Below the pieces are notes generated by a model. The model was not told the DNA's origin, did not search any database, and was given only the letters and a program-made list of their open reading frames with translations. Of a DNA stretch of 64,000 nt, positions 1 to 7,837 are shown in pieces. Within the stretch, counting starts at the first letter, position 1. Each line of letters opens with the position of its first letter. This DNA comes from CAZUSO01 sp964622775. GTDB lineage: Bacteria; Bacteroidota; Bacteroidia; Chitinophagales; Chitinophagaceae. Location: the NCBI GenBank assembly GCA_964622775.1, contig CAZUSO010000004.1, positions 1 through 64,000 of the forward strand, given 5' to 3'. The position numbers and the translations under genes are program-made.

Positions 1-766
1 GAGGCAAACCCGCCGGACCCGCTGGTACCGCCGTCCAGGAATAATTACCCGAAGGCGCTACGCCAACCACATAAATATCATCCAAAGCCCAGCCCCAGCC
101 CCAATGGCTTTCATAATTGAACCGGATCCGGACGTTATTAAAAGTGTTATAAGGCGTTAAATCAACGGTGGTGGTAACAAATGCCGCTGCTGTCCCTCCG
201 GTGGAAATAGATTGATAAGACAGTAGGTAGGGCGGAGTACCCCAGGTAATACCCCCATCCGTGCTGATTTGCACCCTACCATAATCCATAAAACCAGTAC
301 CGAGAAAAGCACGGTACTGACGAAAGGATAAAGTAATGCTGGAATAATTCAATAAACTGAATGAAGGAGAGGTAATAGAGGTATTCGTTACGGTACCGGA
401 TCCGGGGGCATACCCGTCACCAAGTACAAAACCGGTACTACCCGAGTTAATATTAGCCCAACCATTTGGTGTATTATAAGTACTGGTTCTCCGTGTCCAC
501 TGTCCGGCAGCTGGACTTCCGGGCAAGTTGGACAAAGTAAAGGCTCCTAATCCTGGTCCCGACTCAAAATTTTCCCCGAAAATCGTATCCAAAGCAGAAT
601 ACACAATATTCAGGTTCACACTTTCCCCGATACAGATGGTATCGGCAGATGCCGTAACATTCGGTTGCGGAATGGTACATTGCGCATGAACCCGGTTCAG
701 GCCTATGCCCATCAGGAAAAATAAAGACGCAATGTAAGACAGTGAAAAGTAAAGTTTTTTCATCAT
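1..766 (-). CDS. Secreted surface protein, 5' part only (runs off left edge)
   Basis: The frame stays open from two adjacent ATG codons to the window edge, giving about 255 residues. The N-terminus is a signal peptide (MKKLYFSLSYIASLFF, then a hydrophobic stretch ending RVHAQ), so the protein is exported. After a short Ig-like opening (VTASADTICIGESV), the region with DYGRVQISTDGG and a later WGWALDDIYVVG looks like the jelly-roll or MAM-like modules of Bacteroidota surface proteins. Such proteins usually end in a type IX sorting domain, but that part lies outside the window. The start may be the codon at 766 or the one at 763. The function is not recognisable. Confidence 0.75.
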   Translation of the reverse strand, partial: MMKKLYFSLSYIASLFFLMGIGLNRVHAQCTIPQPNVTASADTICIGESVNLNIVYSALDTIFGENFESGPGLGAFTLSNLPGSPAAGQWTRRTSTYNTPNGWANINSGSTGFVLGDGYAPGSGTVTNTSITSPSFSLLNYSSITLSFRQYRAFLGTGFMDYGRVQISTDGGITWGTPPYLLSYQSISTGGTAAAFVTTTVDLTPYNTFNNVRIRFNYESHWGWGWALDDIYVVGVAPSGNYSWTAVPAGPAGLP

Positions 767-1740
767 TCAGTCGCAGTTGTAAATTTGATTAATACGCTAT
801 ATTTAAAAACAGAAAGCCTTTCACCCACATGATAAGGTAGCGGGTAAAAATGCCCTACAATATTAATTTATTTCGTGGTTAATCCAATAACAAAATGCAT
901 TTTTTTTATTCTATTGCAAGATTGAGCATATTAATAAATAAATAAACTTATAATTTTTTCATATTAAATATGGTATGGCAATGACTGTTATTATCAACAA
1001 AAGGTTGGGTATTGCTGTCAGTATCACAAAATCACAGAAATCGTCCATTTAGGGGAACCTGCACACTGATAAAATTGTGCATCCTGGAGAGGTTTTACAG
1101 CCAATTTTTTACCTGATACCTGGTATATTTTTCTATCGCCGGCTATAAAAATTGAGTGATGAGTTTGACATACTATAGCTTTTTAGGTTTAGGTATCATT
1201 ATGCCTTTATGCCGGATCCCGGTATTGCCAAATTTATCAATCGGAGATTGCTCCAGGCGAAAATGCTGATCAAATTACTGTGTAATTTGGAGCAGGGCAA
1301 TTTTAATGGAGTGAAGCATTAAAAATCGGCGAAACCAAATCTCCCAGGCGATGTGAAGTATGTTGACGTTATCGTAAATGCAATCGGAGATTGGCCCATG
1401 CAGAAATTCTAATCAAATTGCTTTGCAGTTTGTAATTTCTTTGAACGTAATGACGATTTGATTATCAATATTTTAGCAACCAGTCATTGACAGGCATGAA
1501 GCAATCCAGGAAGCAGCAATCGTATTGAGGTCTTCGTGATGCTCAAACGGCCAGGAGATTAATGATGTCATATTTTGCCGCACAGACAGTCTCATTGGTA
1601 TGGCAGTAAGGGGATGCACCCAGTCCAAACTATGATGATAATGGATGGATATGCTATGATTTTTATATTATGATTTTTGCTGCAACGAAATTTTCCTGCT
1701 ACTTCATTATCATAATCATAGTTTAAACTTTTACGCATGA
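767..1740. other. Long AT-rich spacer with decayed repeats, no gene
   Basis: I see no credible coding frame on either strand in this stretch of nearly 1 kb. Its first part is very AT-rich and would hold the promoter of the surface protein to its left. The middle, from about 1238 to 1432, contains two imperfect copies of a 52-base unit. Its right part has fragments such as GCATGAAGCAATCC that resemble short dispersed elements common in bacterial intergenic DNA. It ends at the rpsLG terminator. Confidence 0.6.
1238..1432. repeat. Imperfect 52-bp direct repeat pair
   Basis: Copies at 1238-1289 and 1381-1432 both begin with CAATCGGAGATTG and match at about 41 of 52 positions by hand alignment. 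The core of the second copy (1397-1427) recurs in reverse orientation at 57706-57736 with 28 of 31 bases identical. That points to a dispersed non-coding repeat family rather than a local duplication. Confidence 0.7.
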
Positions 1741-1767
1741 AAAAGCCGCATCGTACAGATGCGGCTC
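1741..1767 (-). terminator. Rho-independent terminator after rpsG
   Basis: On the minus strand a 9-bp perfect stem (AGCCGCATC / GATGCGGCT) with a 5-base loop is followed directly by five T. It lies about 20 bases past the rpsG stop. It shows that the rpsL-rpsG transcript ends here and does not continue into fusA. Confidence 0.85.
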
Positions 1768-1788
1768 ATATTTCAGTTATATATTCTT

Positions 1789-2256
1789 TTAGATTCTGAA
1801 GTGAGCAAATGCTTTGTTAGCATCTGCCATACGGTGGGTATCTTCTTTCTTTTTGAAAGCAGCACCTTCACCTTTACTGGCTGCAACAATCTCGTTGGCC
1901 AACTTGTCTGCCATAGTCTTTCCATTGCGTTCGCGGCTGTAGCGAATCAGCCATTTCATGCTTAAAGAAACCTTACGGTCGGCACGTACTTCGGCAGGAA
2001 TCTGGAAGGTAGCGCCACCGATACGACGACTTCGTACTTCCACGGAAGGGGTTACATTTTGCAACGCTTTCTTCCACACTTCGTATCCGTCATCGCCGGC
2101 AATTTGGGTTACTTTATCCAGAGCGGTATAAAAGATATTGAAAGCCGTAGTCTTTTTGCCTGCCCACATCATCGTATTTACAAAACGGGTAACCTGCTTA
2201 TCGTTAAACTTTGGATCCGGAGCCAAAGGTAATTTTTTAGCTTGCGCTTTTCTCAT
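1789..2256 (-). CDS. rpsG: 30S ribosomal protein S7
   Basis: This 155-residue protein is the primary 16S rRNA-binding protein that nucleates the head of the 30S subunit. The sequence opens MRKAQAKKLPLAPDPKF and carries the S7 core (VTRFVNTMMWAGKKTTAF, RRIGGATFQIP, KPA-region replaced by EVRADRKVSLSMKWLI) at the family's usual length. It follows rpsL by 30 bases and is clearly co-transcribed with it from the promoter upstream of rpsL. A strong terminator follows directly. In most bacteria fusA comes next in this operon; here it does not. Identification is certain. Confidence 0.98.
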   Translation of the reverse strand: MRKAQAKKLPLAPDPKFNDKQVTRFVNTMMWAGKKTTAFNIFYTALDKVTQIAGDDGYEVWKKALQNVTPSVEVRSRRIGGATFQIPAEVRADRKVSLSMKWLIRYSRERNGKTMADKLANEIVAASKGEGAAFKKKEDTHRMADANKAFAHFRI

Positions 2257-2286
2257 TGCGAGTATGTATTAAAATCTTATTAGTGA

Positions 2287-2667
2287 TTATTTCTTAGCTT
2301 TTTCTTTTTTGGTACCGTACTTGGAACGGCTTTGCTTACGATCCTTCACGCCGGCAGTATCCAAAGCGCCGCGCACGATGTGATAACGTACGCCGGGTAA
2401 ATCTTTTACCCGGCCGCCGCGAATCAGCACAATACTGTGCTCCTGCAGGTTATGGCCTTCACCGGGTATGTAAGCGATCACTTCTAACTTGTTAGTCAAA
2501 CGTACTTTGGCAACTTTACGCAGGGCGGAATTAGGCTTTTTGGGTGTAGTGGTATAAACACGGGTACACACGCCACGACGCTGTGGACATTCATCCAATG
2601 CGGGTGATTTGGATTTTGCTTTTATTACGTTACGTCCTTTACGTACTAACTGTTGAATAGTAGGCAT
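2287..2667 (-). CDS. rpsL: 30S ribosomal protein S12
   Basis: The 126-residue protein lies at the decoding centre of the 30S subunit and helps control translational accuracy. It has the S12 signatures CTRVYTTTPKKPNSALRK and IPGEGHNLQEHS. The lysine-rich TPKKPNS loop and the GRVKDLPGVRYH loop, where streptomycin-resistance changes arise, both have the ordinary sensitive-type residues. The C-terminal tail is lysine-rich (KYGTKKEKAKK). It is the first gene of a two-gene operon with rpsG, and a textbook Bacteroidota promoter lies about 30-60 bases upstream of its start. Confidence 0.98.
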   Translation of the reverse strand: MPTIQQLVRKGRNVIKAKSKSPALDECPQRRGVCTRVYTTTPKKPNSALRKVAKVRLTNKLEVIAYIPGEGHNLQEHSIVLIRGGRVKDLPGVRYHIVRGALDTAGVKDRKQSRSKYGTKKEKAKK

Positions 2668-2695
2668 TCTTTCGCTTTAAAATTTTTAAGGACTG

Positions 2696-2727
2696 CAAAG
2701 GTAAATCCCTTTTTTATTCTAAACAAA
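2696..2727 (-). promoter_or_regulatory. Bacteroidota-type promoter of rpsL-rpsG
   Basis: Read on the minus strand, a TTTG (-33) box and a TACCTTTG (-7) box are separated by exactly 20 bases, the spacing expected for the Bacteroidota primary sigma factor. The leader before the rpsL ATG is then about 20-25 bases. This is one of three places in the window where both boxes are clear. Confidence 0.8.
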
Positions 2728-2860
2728 AATATTTTTGAATAAATCAGGAATTTATCTAATTCAAATCATTATTGTCCGACAACACCCTAATTCAGCCATT
2801 TTTCTAAGCTGAAAGCATTGATTCTATTGCATTGTTGATTCTTACATCAAAAGCAGGGGG

Positions 2861-3840
2861 CTATGCCGAGCTAAATAAGCCTGGCGCAGCCTTTCTGGAT
2901 TTTCGTGGCTGCTGGTAATATTTGAGCAATGCAGCAATGCCGATATAATTGAACAAGTGCTGCCTTAGCACCATCACAAATATGCTGAACGCCATTTTAG
3001 ATTATGCTGATGATGAATGGCAGACAGTAGCAATAAGGCAATCAGTGCACACTATATCTGTATCTCAATAGCATTTTGATTATCGCCCACAAAGTATTGC
3101 AAGGAGAAGTTTTGCTTCAGCTTCTTGAAAAACAGTTCAATTTTCTACCTGTATTTGTACAGCAAGGCTATAGTAGCTGCATCCAGCTCAAAAATATTGC
3201 TGATGGACCCAAAGCTGCGCTGCTTTTCCTCATCCGACCAGGCTGTGCGCCGCAGGTGCAGGGTTTGCTGGTTGCCGTTTGTATCTTTATACGTTTGCAC
3301 TATCACCGCTTCTTTGAGCATATTATCGGGAGCGCTGTCATCATGCAGGCACTCTGCTACATCGGTGAAGACAGCATTGTCTTCCCGGCGTGTGATAAAG
3401 TAGATACCGGCCTGTCCCAATGCGGCAAACTGTGCGTAATTATTGTATCCTTTGTCAAAGGCAATACAGGAGCCGGCAGGCTCAGCTTTTTGTAAATACG
3501 CTGGTCGCTGCCTGCCGCGGCATCAAACTGCAGGAATGAAGGCATCCGCGAAGCGGCTTCTATTACCGTATTTTTCTTAATACCACCTTTCTTTTCACAG
3601 TTGGCAGCATCCCTTCCTGTGGTTTTGAGTATGGCTTTAAATAGCCCGAAAACAATGGCATCCAGCTATACGGCATGTGGCCTTTTCTGAACTAAAGGAG
3701 CAGGATAGTGATATCTTTCGTAAGATAGCTGGTCAGGCTCACTAATACTGAGGTTGATGGTACGCATCTTACAAAGGTTTTATAAAGATGCCTATCTTTT
3801 TCTTATTATCAGGAACGCACTATTTTACATCGCTTAAAAA
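2861..3840 (-). pseudogene. Decayed IS4-type transposase
   Basis: Joined over several frames the minus strand reads as a DDE transposase of the IS4 kind. From 5' to 3' it shows: FGLFKAILKTTGRDAANC then KKGGIKKNTVIEAASRM; the central SCIAFDKGYNNYAQF with the conserved Asp; GQAGIYFITRREDNAVF; and the YREK-like block YKYR*KIELFFKKLKQ with the conserved Glu. The C-terminal end reads AFSIFVMVLRQHLFNYI and ends near SSA. Damage includes a frameshift near 3486, in-frame stops replacing what should be Trp codons (in YKYR*K and again in IQI*CALI), and another frameshift before the C-terminus. The N-terminal third is missing or unreadable. I could not define terminal inverted repeats. It cannot make an active transposase. 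Confidence 0.78.
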
Positions 3841-3965
3841 ATAATAAAAGGGTAGATTTTCGATTGCACAATTTAATCCCGTGAGCAGAATAAACAGGGA
3901 ATCTTTTCTGTTATAGTGATATGCTATGGTGAAAATGATTAAGCATGAATTAACGGATTACCTCC

Positions 3966-4009
3966 AAAATAAAAACAGGAGAAGTGATGATTATATCACT
4001 TCTCCTGTT
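3966..4009 (-). terminator. Terminator of the tRNA-Ser/tRNA-Pro unit
   Basis: A perfect 15-bp inverted repeat (3974-3988 with 3995-4009, 6-base loop) is followed on the minus strand by TTTTTATTTT. It begins only five bases after the 3' end of tRNA-Pro and would end that transcript. Confidence 0.85.
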
Positions 4010-4013
4010 AAGT

Positions 4014-4087
4014 AGGGAAGACAGGATTCGAACCTGCGACCCCCTGGTCCCAAACCAGGTGCGCTAACCGGACTGCGCCACTTCCCT
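4014..4087 (-). tRNA. tRNA-Pro (anticodon TGG)
   Basis: The minus strand folds as a 74-base cloverleaf. The acceptor arm starts AGGGAAG and ends CTTCCCT. The anticodon stem-loop reads CCTGGTTTGGGACCAGG, with TGG in the loop. The T arm contains GGTTCGAATCC. No CCA is encoded. It lies 48 bases downstream of tRNA-Ser(GCT) on the same strand, with a terminator straight after, so the two are probably one transcript. Confidence 0.95.
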
Positions 4088-4135
4088 AAACTGAGGCGAA
4101 CAACCGTTATTTTTTGGGGGAATAACAGCCTCCGC

Positions 4136-4223
4136 GGTGAGGGCGGGATTCGAACCCGCGGTACAGTTTAACCCGTACGGCAGTTTAGCAAACTACTGAT
4201 TTCAGCCACTCATCCACCTCACC
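4136..4223 (-). tRNA. tRNA-Ser (anticodon GCT)
   Basis: An 88-base class II tRNA with acceptor GGTGAGG / CCTCACC, anticodon loop TTTGCTAAA, a long variable arm and a GGTTCGAATCC T arm. The long variable arm and GCT anticodon identify a serine tRNA reading AGC/AGT codons. CCA is not encoded. A TACCTTTG box 50 bases upstream (4274-4281) could be its promoter. Confidence 0.95.
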
Positions 4224-4273
4224 ATTTCAAACCACAGGCTGGCATAACATATACCCTGCTTATTGAATGGCTG

Positions 4274-4281
4274 CAAAGGTA
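4274..4281 (-). promoter_or_regulatory. -7 box of the tRNA-Ser/tRNA-Pro unit
   Basis: TACCTTTG on the minus strand matches the Bacteroidota -7 consensus. It lies between dnaA and tRNA-Ser in the correct orientation. There is no clean TTTG at the expected -33 distance, so only the -7 element is supported. Confidence 0.5.
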
Positions 4282-4321
4282 AAAAATGTTTTCAAAAAAA
4301 TGTCAGAAGCCCGATATATTT

Positions 4322-5782
4322 TTACATTGCAGCTAACTGTACTTTTTGCTGCAATTCCAGGAACCGTTCCCGGTAAGTCGGGTCGGTATGCAACAGGTCT
4401 TCCACTTTCTGACACGAGTGAATAACGGTAGTGTGGTCTTTACCGGAAAAATGTTCTCCGATAGATTTCAAAGAATTTTTAGTGAATTTTTTCGCAAGAT
4501 ACATCGTAATCTGCCGCGCCTCCACAATGGGCTGCTTCCGGTTTTTAGCCAGTAAAGCATCGTAGGGAATACCGAAAAACTTGCAGACCATTTGCTGGAT
4601 ATCTTCAATATTAAGCTCTTTGTAAGATGCCTTTATAAAATTTTTCAACACCCGCCTGGCCAGTTCGATATCAATCTCTTTTTTATTGAGCGTAGCCTGG
4701 GCAAACAGGGAAATAAATGCCCCTTCCAGATCGCGGATATTACTTTGAATATTATACGCTACATATTGCACCACGTCTTCCGGAACCGCAAGGCCTTCAT
4801 TGTGCATCTTCATTTCCAGGATAGCTTTCCGGGTATCGTAATCAGGCGCTAACATTTCCGCAGTCAACCCCCAGCGGAAGCGGCTGAGCAGGCGGTCATT
4901 CATCCCTTCCAGATCCTTAGGAGCGGTGTCGCTGGTCAGGATGATCTGTTTCCCGTTTTGCTGTAAATGACTGAAAATGGCATAAAAAGCATCCTGTGTT
5001 TTGGGCGCAGTTACGAATAAGTGGATATCGTCAAGCAACAAGACATCAATGAGCTGGTAGAAATGGATGAAGTCGTTGATCTGTTTGTTTTGGGAATGAT
5101 CAATAAACTGGTTGATGAATTTTTCGCCGCTTACGTACAGTACCGATTTGTTGGGATGCTGACGGCGCACTTCGTTGCCGACCGCCTGTACTAAATGCGT
5201 TTTCCCCCATCCGGTTCCTCCGAATATCATCATCGGATTAAATGAAGTGGTGCCGGGCTTTTGAGCCACATGTATGCCGGCGGTTCGCGCCAGCCGGTTA
5301 CATTCTCCTTCAATAAAGTTGTCAAATGTAAGGTTGGGATTAAGCTGCGGATCAATTTGCATCCGTTTCATTCCCGGAATGATAAAGGGATTGGCAAATT
5401 CACGCGGATCATCCACCTTCAGCGGCATATCTACAAAATTATCTCTGGAAGGTTTCGCCTGCGTGTTTCCTTTTATATCAATAGTAGCCGGCTTTTTGCC
5501 GGAGTCCATCTGGATACGGTATTCCAGGCGGGCATCGCGCCCGATCACTCTCCGGATGGTCTTGCCGATCAGCTCCACATAATGTTCTTCTAACCATTCG
5601 TAAAAAAACTGGCTGGGCACTTGTATAGTAAGTACATTGTTCTTGCAGTCAACAGCTTTAATCGGAGCAAACCAGGTATTGAATTGTTGCCAGCTCACAT
5701 TGTCTTTAATGATAGCAAGGCAACGATTCCACGATTCGTGTGCATCAGAGTTAGTAGAGGAAGCGTGCTGGGTTGAAATCAT
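4322..5782 (-). CDS. dnaA: Chromosomal replication initiator DnaA
   Basis: DnaA binds DnaA boxes at the origin and melts it in an ATP-dependent way. This 486-residue copy has domain I at about 15-80, a linker to about 140, and the AAA+ domain with Walker A GGTGWGKTH at about 188-196 and Walker B LLLDDIHLF. The C-terminal DNA-binding domain carries the SGKDHTTVIHSC signature. Length and order match the family. Two small departures from the commonest sequence are W in the P-loop and HLF for the usual QFI after the Walker B acidic pair. A TATATTTG box ends two bases before the ATG, suggesting a leaderless transcript. No DnaA-box cluster is visible in the adjoining spacer. Confidence 0.98.
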   Translation of the reverse strand: MISTQHASSTNSDAHESWNRCLAIIKDNVSWQQFNTWFAPIKAVDCKNNVLTIQVPSQFFYEWLEEHYVELIGKTIRRVIGRDARLEYRIQMDSGKKPATIDIKGNTQAKPSRDNFVDMPLKVDDPREFANPFIIPGMKRMQIDPQLNPNLTFDNFIEGECNRLARTAGIHVAQKPGTTSFNPMMIFGGTGWGKTHLVQAVGNEVRRQHPNKSVLYVSGEKFINQFIDHSQNKQINDFIHFYQLIDVLLLDDIHLFVTAPKTQDAFYAIFSHLQQNGKQIILTSDTAPKDLEGMNDRLLSRFRWGLTAEMLAPDYDTRKAILEMKMHNEGLAVPEDVVQYVAYNIQSNIRDLEGAFISLFAQATLNKKEIDIELARRVLKNFIKASYKELNIEDIQQMVCKFFGIPYDALLAKNRKQPIVEARQITMYLAKKFTKNSLKSIGEHFSGKDHTTVIHSCQKVEDLLHTDPTYRERFLELQQKVQLAAM

Positions 5783-5784
5783 TG

Positions 5785-5792
5785 CAAATATA
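5785..5792 (-). promoter_or_regulatory. Possible -7 box overlapping the dnaA start region
   Basis: TATATTTG on the minus strand matches the TAnnTTTG consensus and is followed by CA and then the dnaA ATG. If used, transcription would begin at or inside the start codon, giving a leaderless mRNA. No clear -33 TTTG is present at the usual spacing. Confidence 0.4.
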
Positions 5793-6076
5793 AAAATACT
5801 ATTGGTTCGTTTTAATACGGTTTACTTTTTAGTGTTGACGAAAATGCTATCGGAAACATTCATGTTTCATTATTTCCGGCATATACCCTACAGCCATTTT
5901 TTCTTTAATTCCTGCTGTTCAATTCCTGGAGGTATCATTTTTAACCAGAGGCTAAAAAGATATTTTTACAGCATACTCGTCTTATATTTTCCTGAAAAAT
6001 AGCAGATTCATTTTCACTAAAACAACAAAACGAAATTCCAACATTTTGTTGAAAAAAAAAAATTAATCGCTGTTGT

Positions 6077-6997
6077 TTATTTACCAATTATTACAGTGTT
6101 GGATTTGGTGAGTTTGGCATTTTTTTTGGTGTCGAAAATAAAATCAAGTCTTCCTAATCGTAAGCCTGCCCAACCCACCTGATTAATTAAAACTTCCTTC
6201 CCGGCTTTATTTTTATGCACTACCGGCTCCTCCAAAAAAGTATGGGTATGGCCGCCGATAATCAGGTCGATGTTTTCAGTTTCTGAAGCCAGCACTCTAT
6301 CACTGACCTTTTTCCCTGCATATTCAAAGCCTAAATGAGAAAGACAGATGATCATGTCGCATTTCTTTTTATGCTTTAATAATGTACTGAGCGCTCTTGC
6401 CTTTTCAATCGGATCCAAATACCTGGTATCCCCATAAGCTGACTGAGGCACCAGGCCGTACAACGCAATCCCCAGGCCAAAGACGCCAATACTTACGCTG
6501 CCTTTCCTGAATATCTTATACGCACTGGTCTTGCCGGCTAATGCGGTTTCGGAAAAATCATAATTCGCTGTCAGGAAAGGGAAGTTGGCATGAGGGAGCT
6601 GTTTCAGGAACCCTTCTGTTCCGGCATCAAAATCGTGGTTGCCCATCGTGGCTGCATCGTATTGCATCAGGCTCATGGCTTTGATTTCCGGCTCTCCTTT
6701 GAACATATTGAAATAGGGCGTGCCCTGGAATATGTCGCCGGCATCGAATAGCAATACATTCTTTTCCGTTTTTCGGATTGACCGGATCAATGTGGCTCGG
6801 GCTTCCACCCCACCCTGACCGGGGTATTTTTTATCGGTCACGGGAAAAGGATCTAACCAGCTATGGGTATCGTTGGTATGTAAAATCGTGAGCCGCTCCG
6901 ATTCCGCTGCCAGCGCATCGAACGGGAACTGTCCCAGCGCCAGCAATGAGCCGCCCATTAAGGATTGCTTCAAAAACTTTCTTCGGTTAATCGGCAT
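6077..6997 (-). CDS. Secreted 5'-nucleotidase, metallophosphatase half
   Basis: The 306-residue protein is the N-terminal catalytic half of an UshA/5'-nucleotidase-type enzyme, which hydrolyses nucleotide or related phosphate esters outside the cytoplasm using two metal ions. It begins with a twin-arginine-like signal (NRRKFLKQS followed by a hydrophobic run and DALAAES). The metallophosphatase motifs follow in order: LTILHTNDTHSW, LLFDAGDIFQGTP, MGNHDFDAG, LSHLGFEYAG and IIGGHTHTF. The substrate-binding C-terminal domain normally fused to it is encoded separately by the gene just upstream, with which it overlaps by 11 bases. The substrate cannot be read from the sequence. Confidence 0.88.
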   Translation of the reverse strand: MPINRRKFLKQSLMGGSLLALGQFPFDALAAESERLTILHTNDTHSWLDPFPVTDKKYPGQGGVEARATLIRSIRKTEKNVLLFDAGDIFQGTPYFNMFKGEPEIKAMSLMQYDAATMGNHDFDAGTEGFLKQLPHANFPFLTANYDFSETALAGKTSAYKIFRKGSVSIGVFGLGIALYGLVPQSAYGDTRYLDPIEKARALSTLLKHKKKCDMIICLSHLGFEYAGKKVSDRVLASETENIDLIIGGHTHTFLEEPVVHKNKAGKEVLINQVGWAGLRLGRLDFIFDTKKNAKLTKSNTVIIGK

Positions 6998-7730
6998 AAG
7001 TGATTCTGTTTTGCAGTGAAATATTAACCTGCCGGTTATGTTGATTCAGATCTTCTATATACTCCATAATCGTATCGCGAATGAAAATGTTATACACCCT
7101 GCGCTTACAATCCCGCAAAAAATGGCAATTATCACCACCATTGGCTATATAATCAGAGATCACGGTTTTATAGATTAGCTGATCCTGAACAGGCTTTCCG
7201 TCTATTAAAATATGAGCAGCCTTTTTATCTTTAATCTGAAAAGTAATGCCGCTTACCGGCCAGCCGCCCCAGGCCGCTATATGATCGCAAAACTGCCTCA
7301 TGATTTTGCCCGGAATCTCCACCACCAAAAGTTTATTATCAAAAGGCATTATCTGATAAATTATACCGCGGGTTATTACGCCGGGGCTTATATAAGGAAT
7401 GCGAATTCCGCCGTAATTACATACAGAAACCCTCACCGTGGAATCCAGTCTTTGCGCAGCAATCAACTGGGCATCAGCAACCAGGTTGCCCAGAGTACAT
7501 TCCGGCTGCGCTTTGGACAAGGGTATTTTCGTGTAGCCGACAATCTGCTCCATCGCTTTTTGCTCCTGCTCCCGGTATGCCGTTAGCATTTTTTGCATGG
7601 CAGTATCTTTATCTAATGCAGAATCTATGGTATAGAGACCGGACTGGTAGCTGCTTACACTTTTCATGGGTGTGGAGCAACCGGCAAAACTCAGAATGAA
7701 TAGTACGGACAATAATTTTAATACCTTCAT
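6987..7730 (-). CDS. 5'-nucleotidase C-terminal-domain lipoprotein
   Basis: This 247-residue protein has a lipoprotein signal (LLSVLFILSFAGCS, Cys about residue 18). The rest matches the nucleotide-binding C-terminal domain of UshA-type 5'-nucleotidases: PECTLGNLVADAQ, VCNYGGIRIPY, PGVITRGIIYQIMPFDN and VISDYIANGGDNC. It lacks a metallophosphatase domain of its own. Its end overlaps the start of the catalytic-half gene by 11 bases, so the two are translationally coupled and probably form one functional enzyme at the membrane. The upstream neighbour murF-alr is divergent. Confidence 0.85.
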   Translation of the reverse strand: MKVLKLLSVLFILSFAGCSTPMKSVSSYQSGLYTIDSALDKDTAMQKMLTAYREQEQKAMEQIVGYTKIPLSKAQPECTLGNLVADAQLIAAQRLDSTVRVSVCNYGGIRIPYISPGVITRGIIYQIMPFDNKLLVVEIPGKIMRQFCDHIAAWGGWPVSGITFQIKDKKAAHILIDGKPVQDQLIYKTVISDYIANGGDNCHFLRDCKRRVYNIFIRDTIMEYIEDLNQHNRQVNISLQNRITYAD

Positions 7731-7776
7731 AACCGGAATATTGTACTGTTTCGATTGTGGTAAATTTGAATGGGAT

Positions 7777-7784
7777 TAACTTTG
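7777..7784 (+). promoter_or_regulatory. -7 box of murF-alr
   Basis: TAACTTTG matches the -7 consensus, with ATTG (7754-7757) 19 bases upstream as a near-match to the -33 box. It lies inside the longest possible frame, which rules out the upstream start and supports the ATG at 7838. Confidence 0.55.
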
Positions 7785-7837
7785 CCAAATTACAAATACC
7801 TGCTTACAATTACAATTTCTGTTTTTCGGAATTTTCT

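Noticed and set aside
3076..3495. Plus-strand frame of about 139 codons
   Set aside because: It lies opposite the clearly recognisable, though broken, minus-strand transposase and has no family features.
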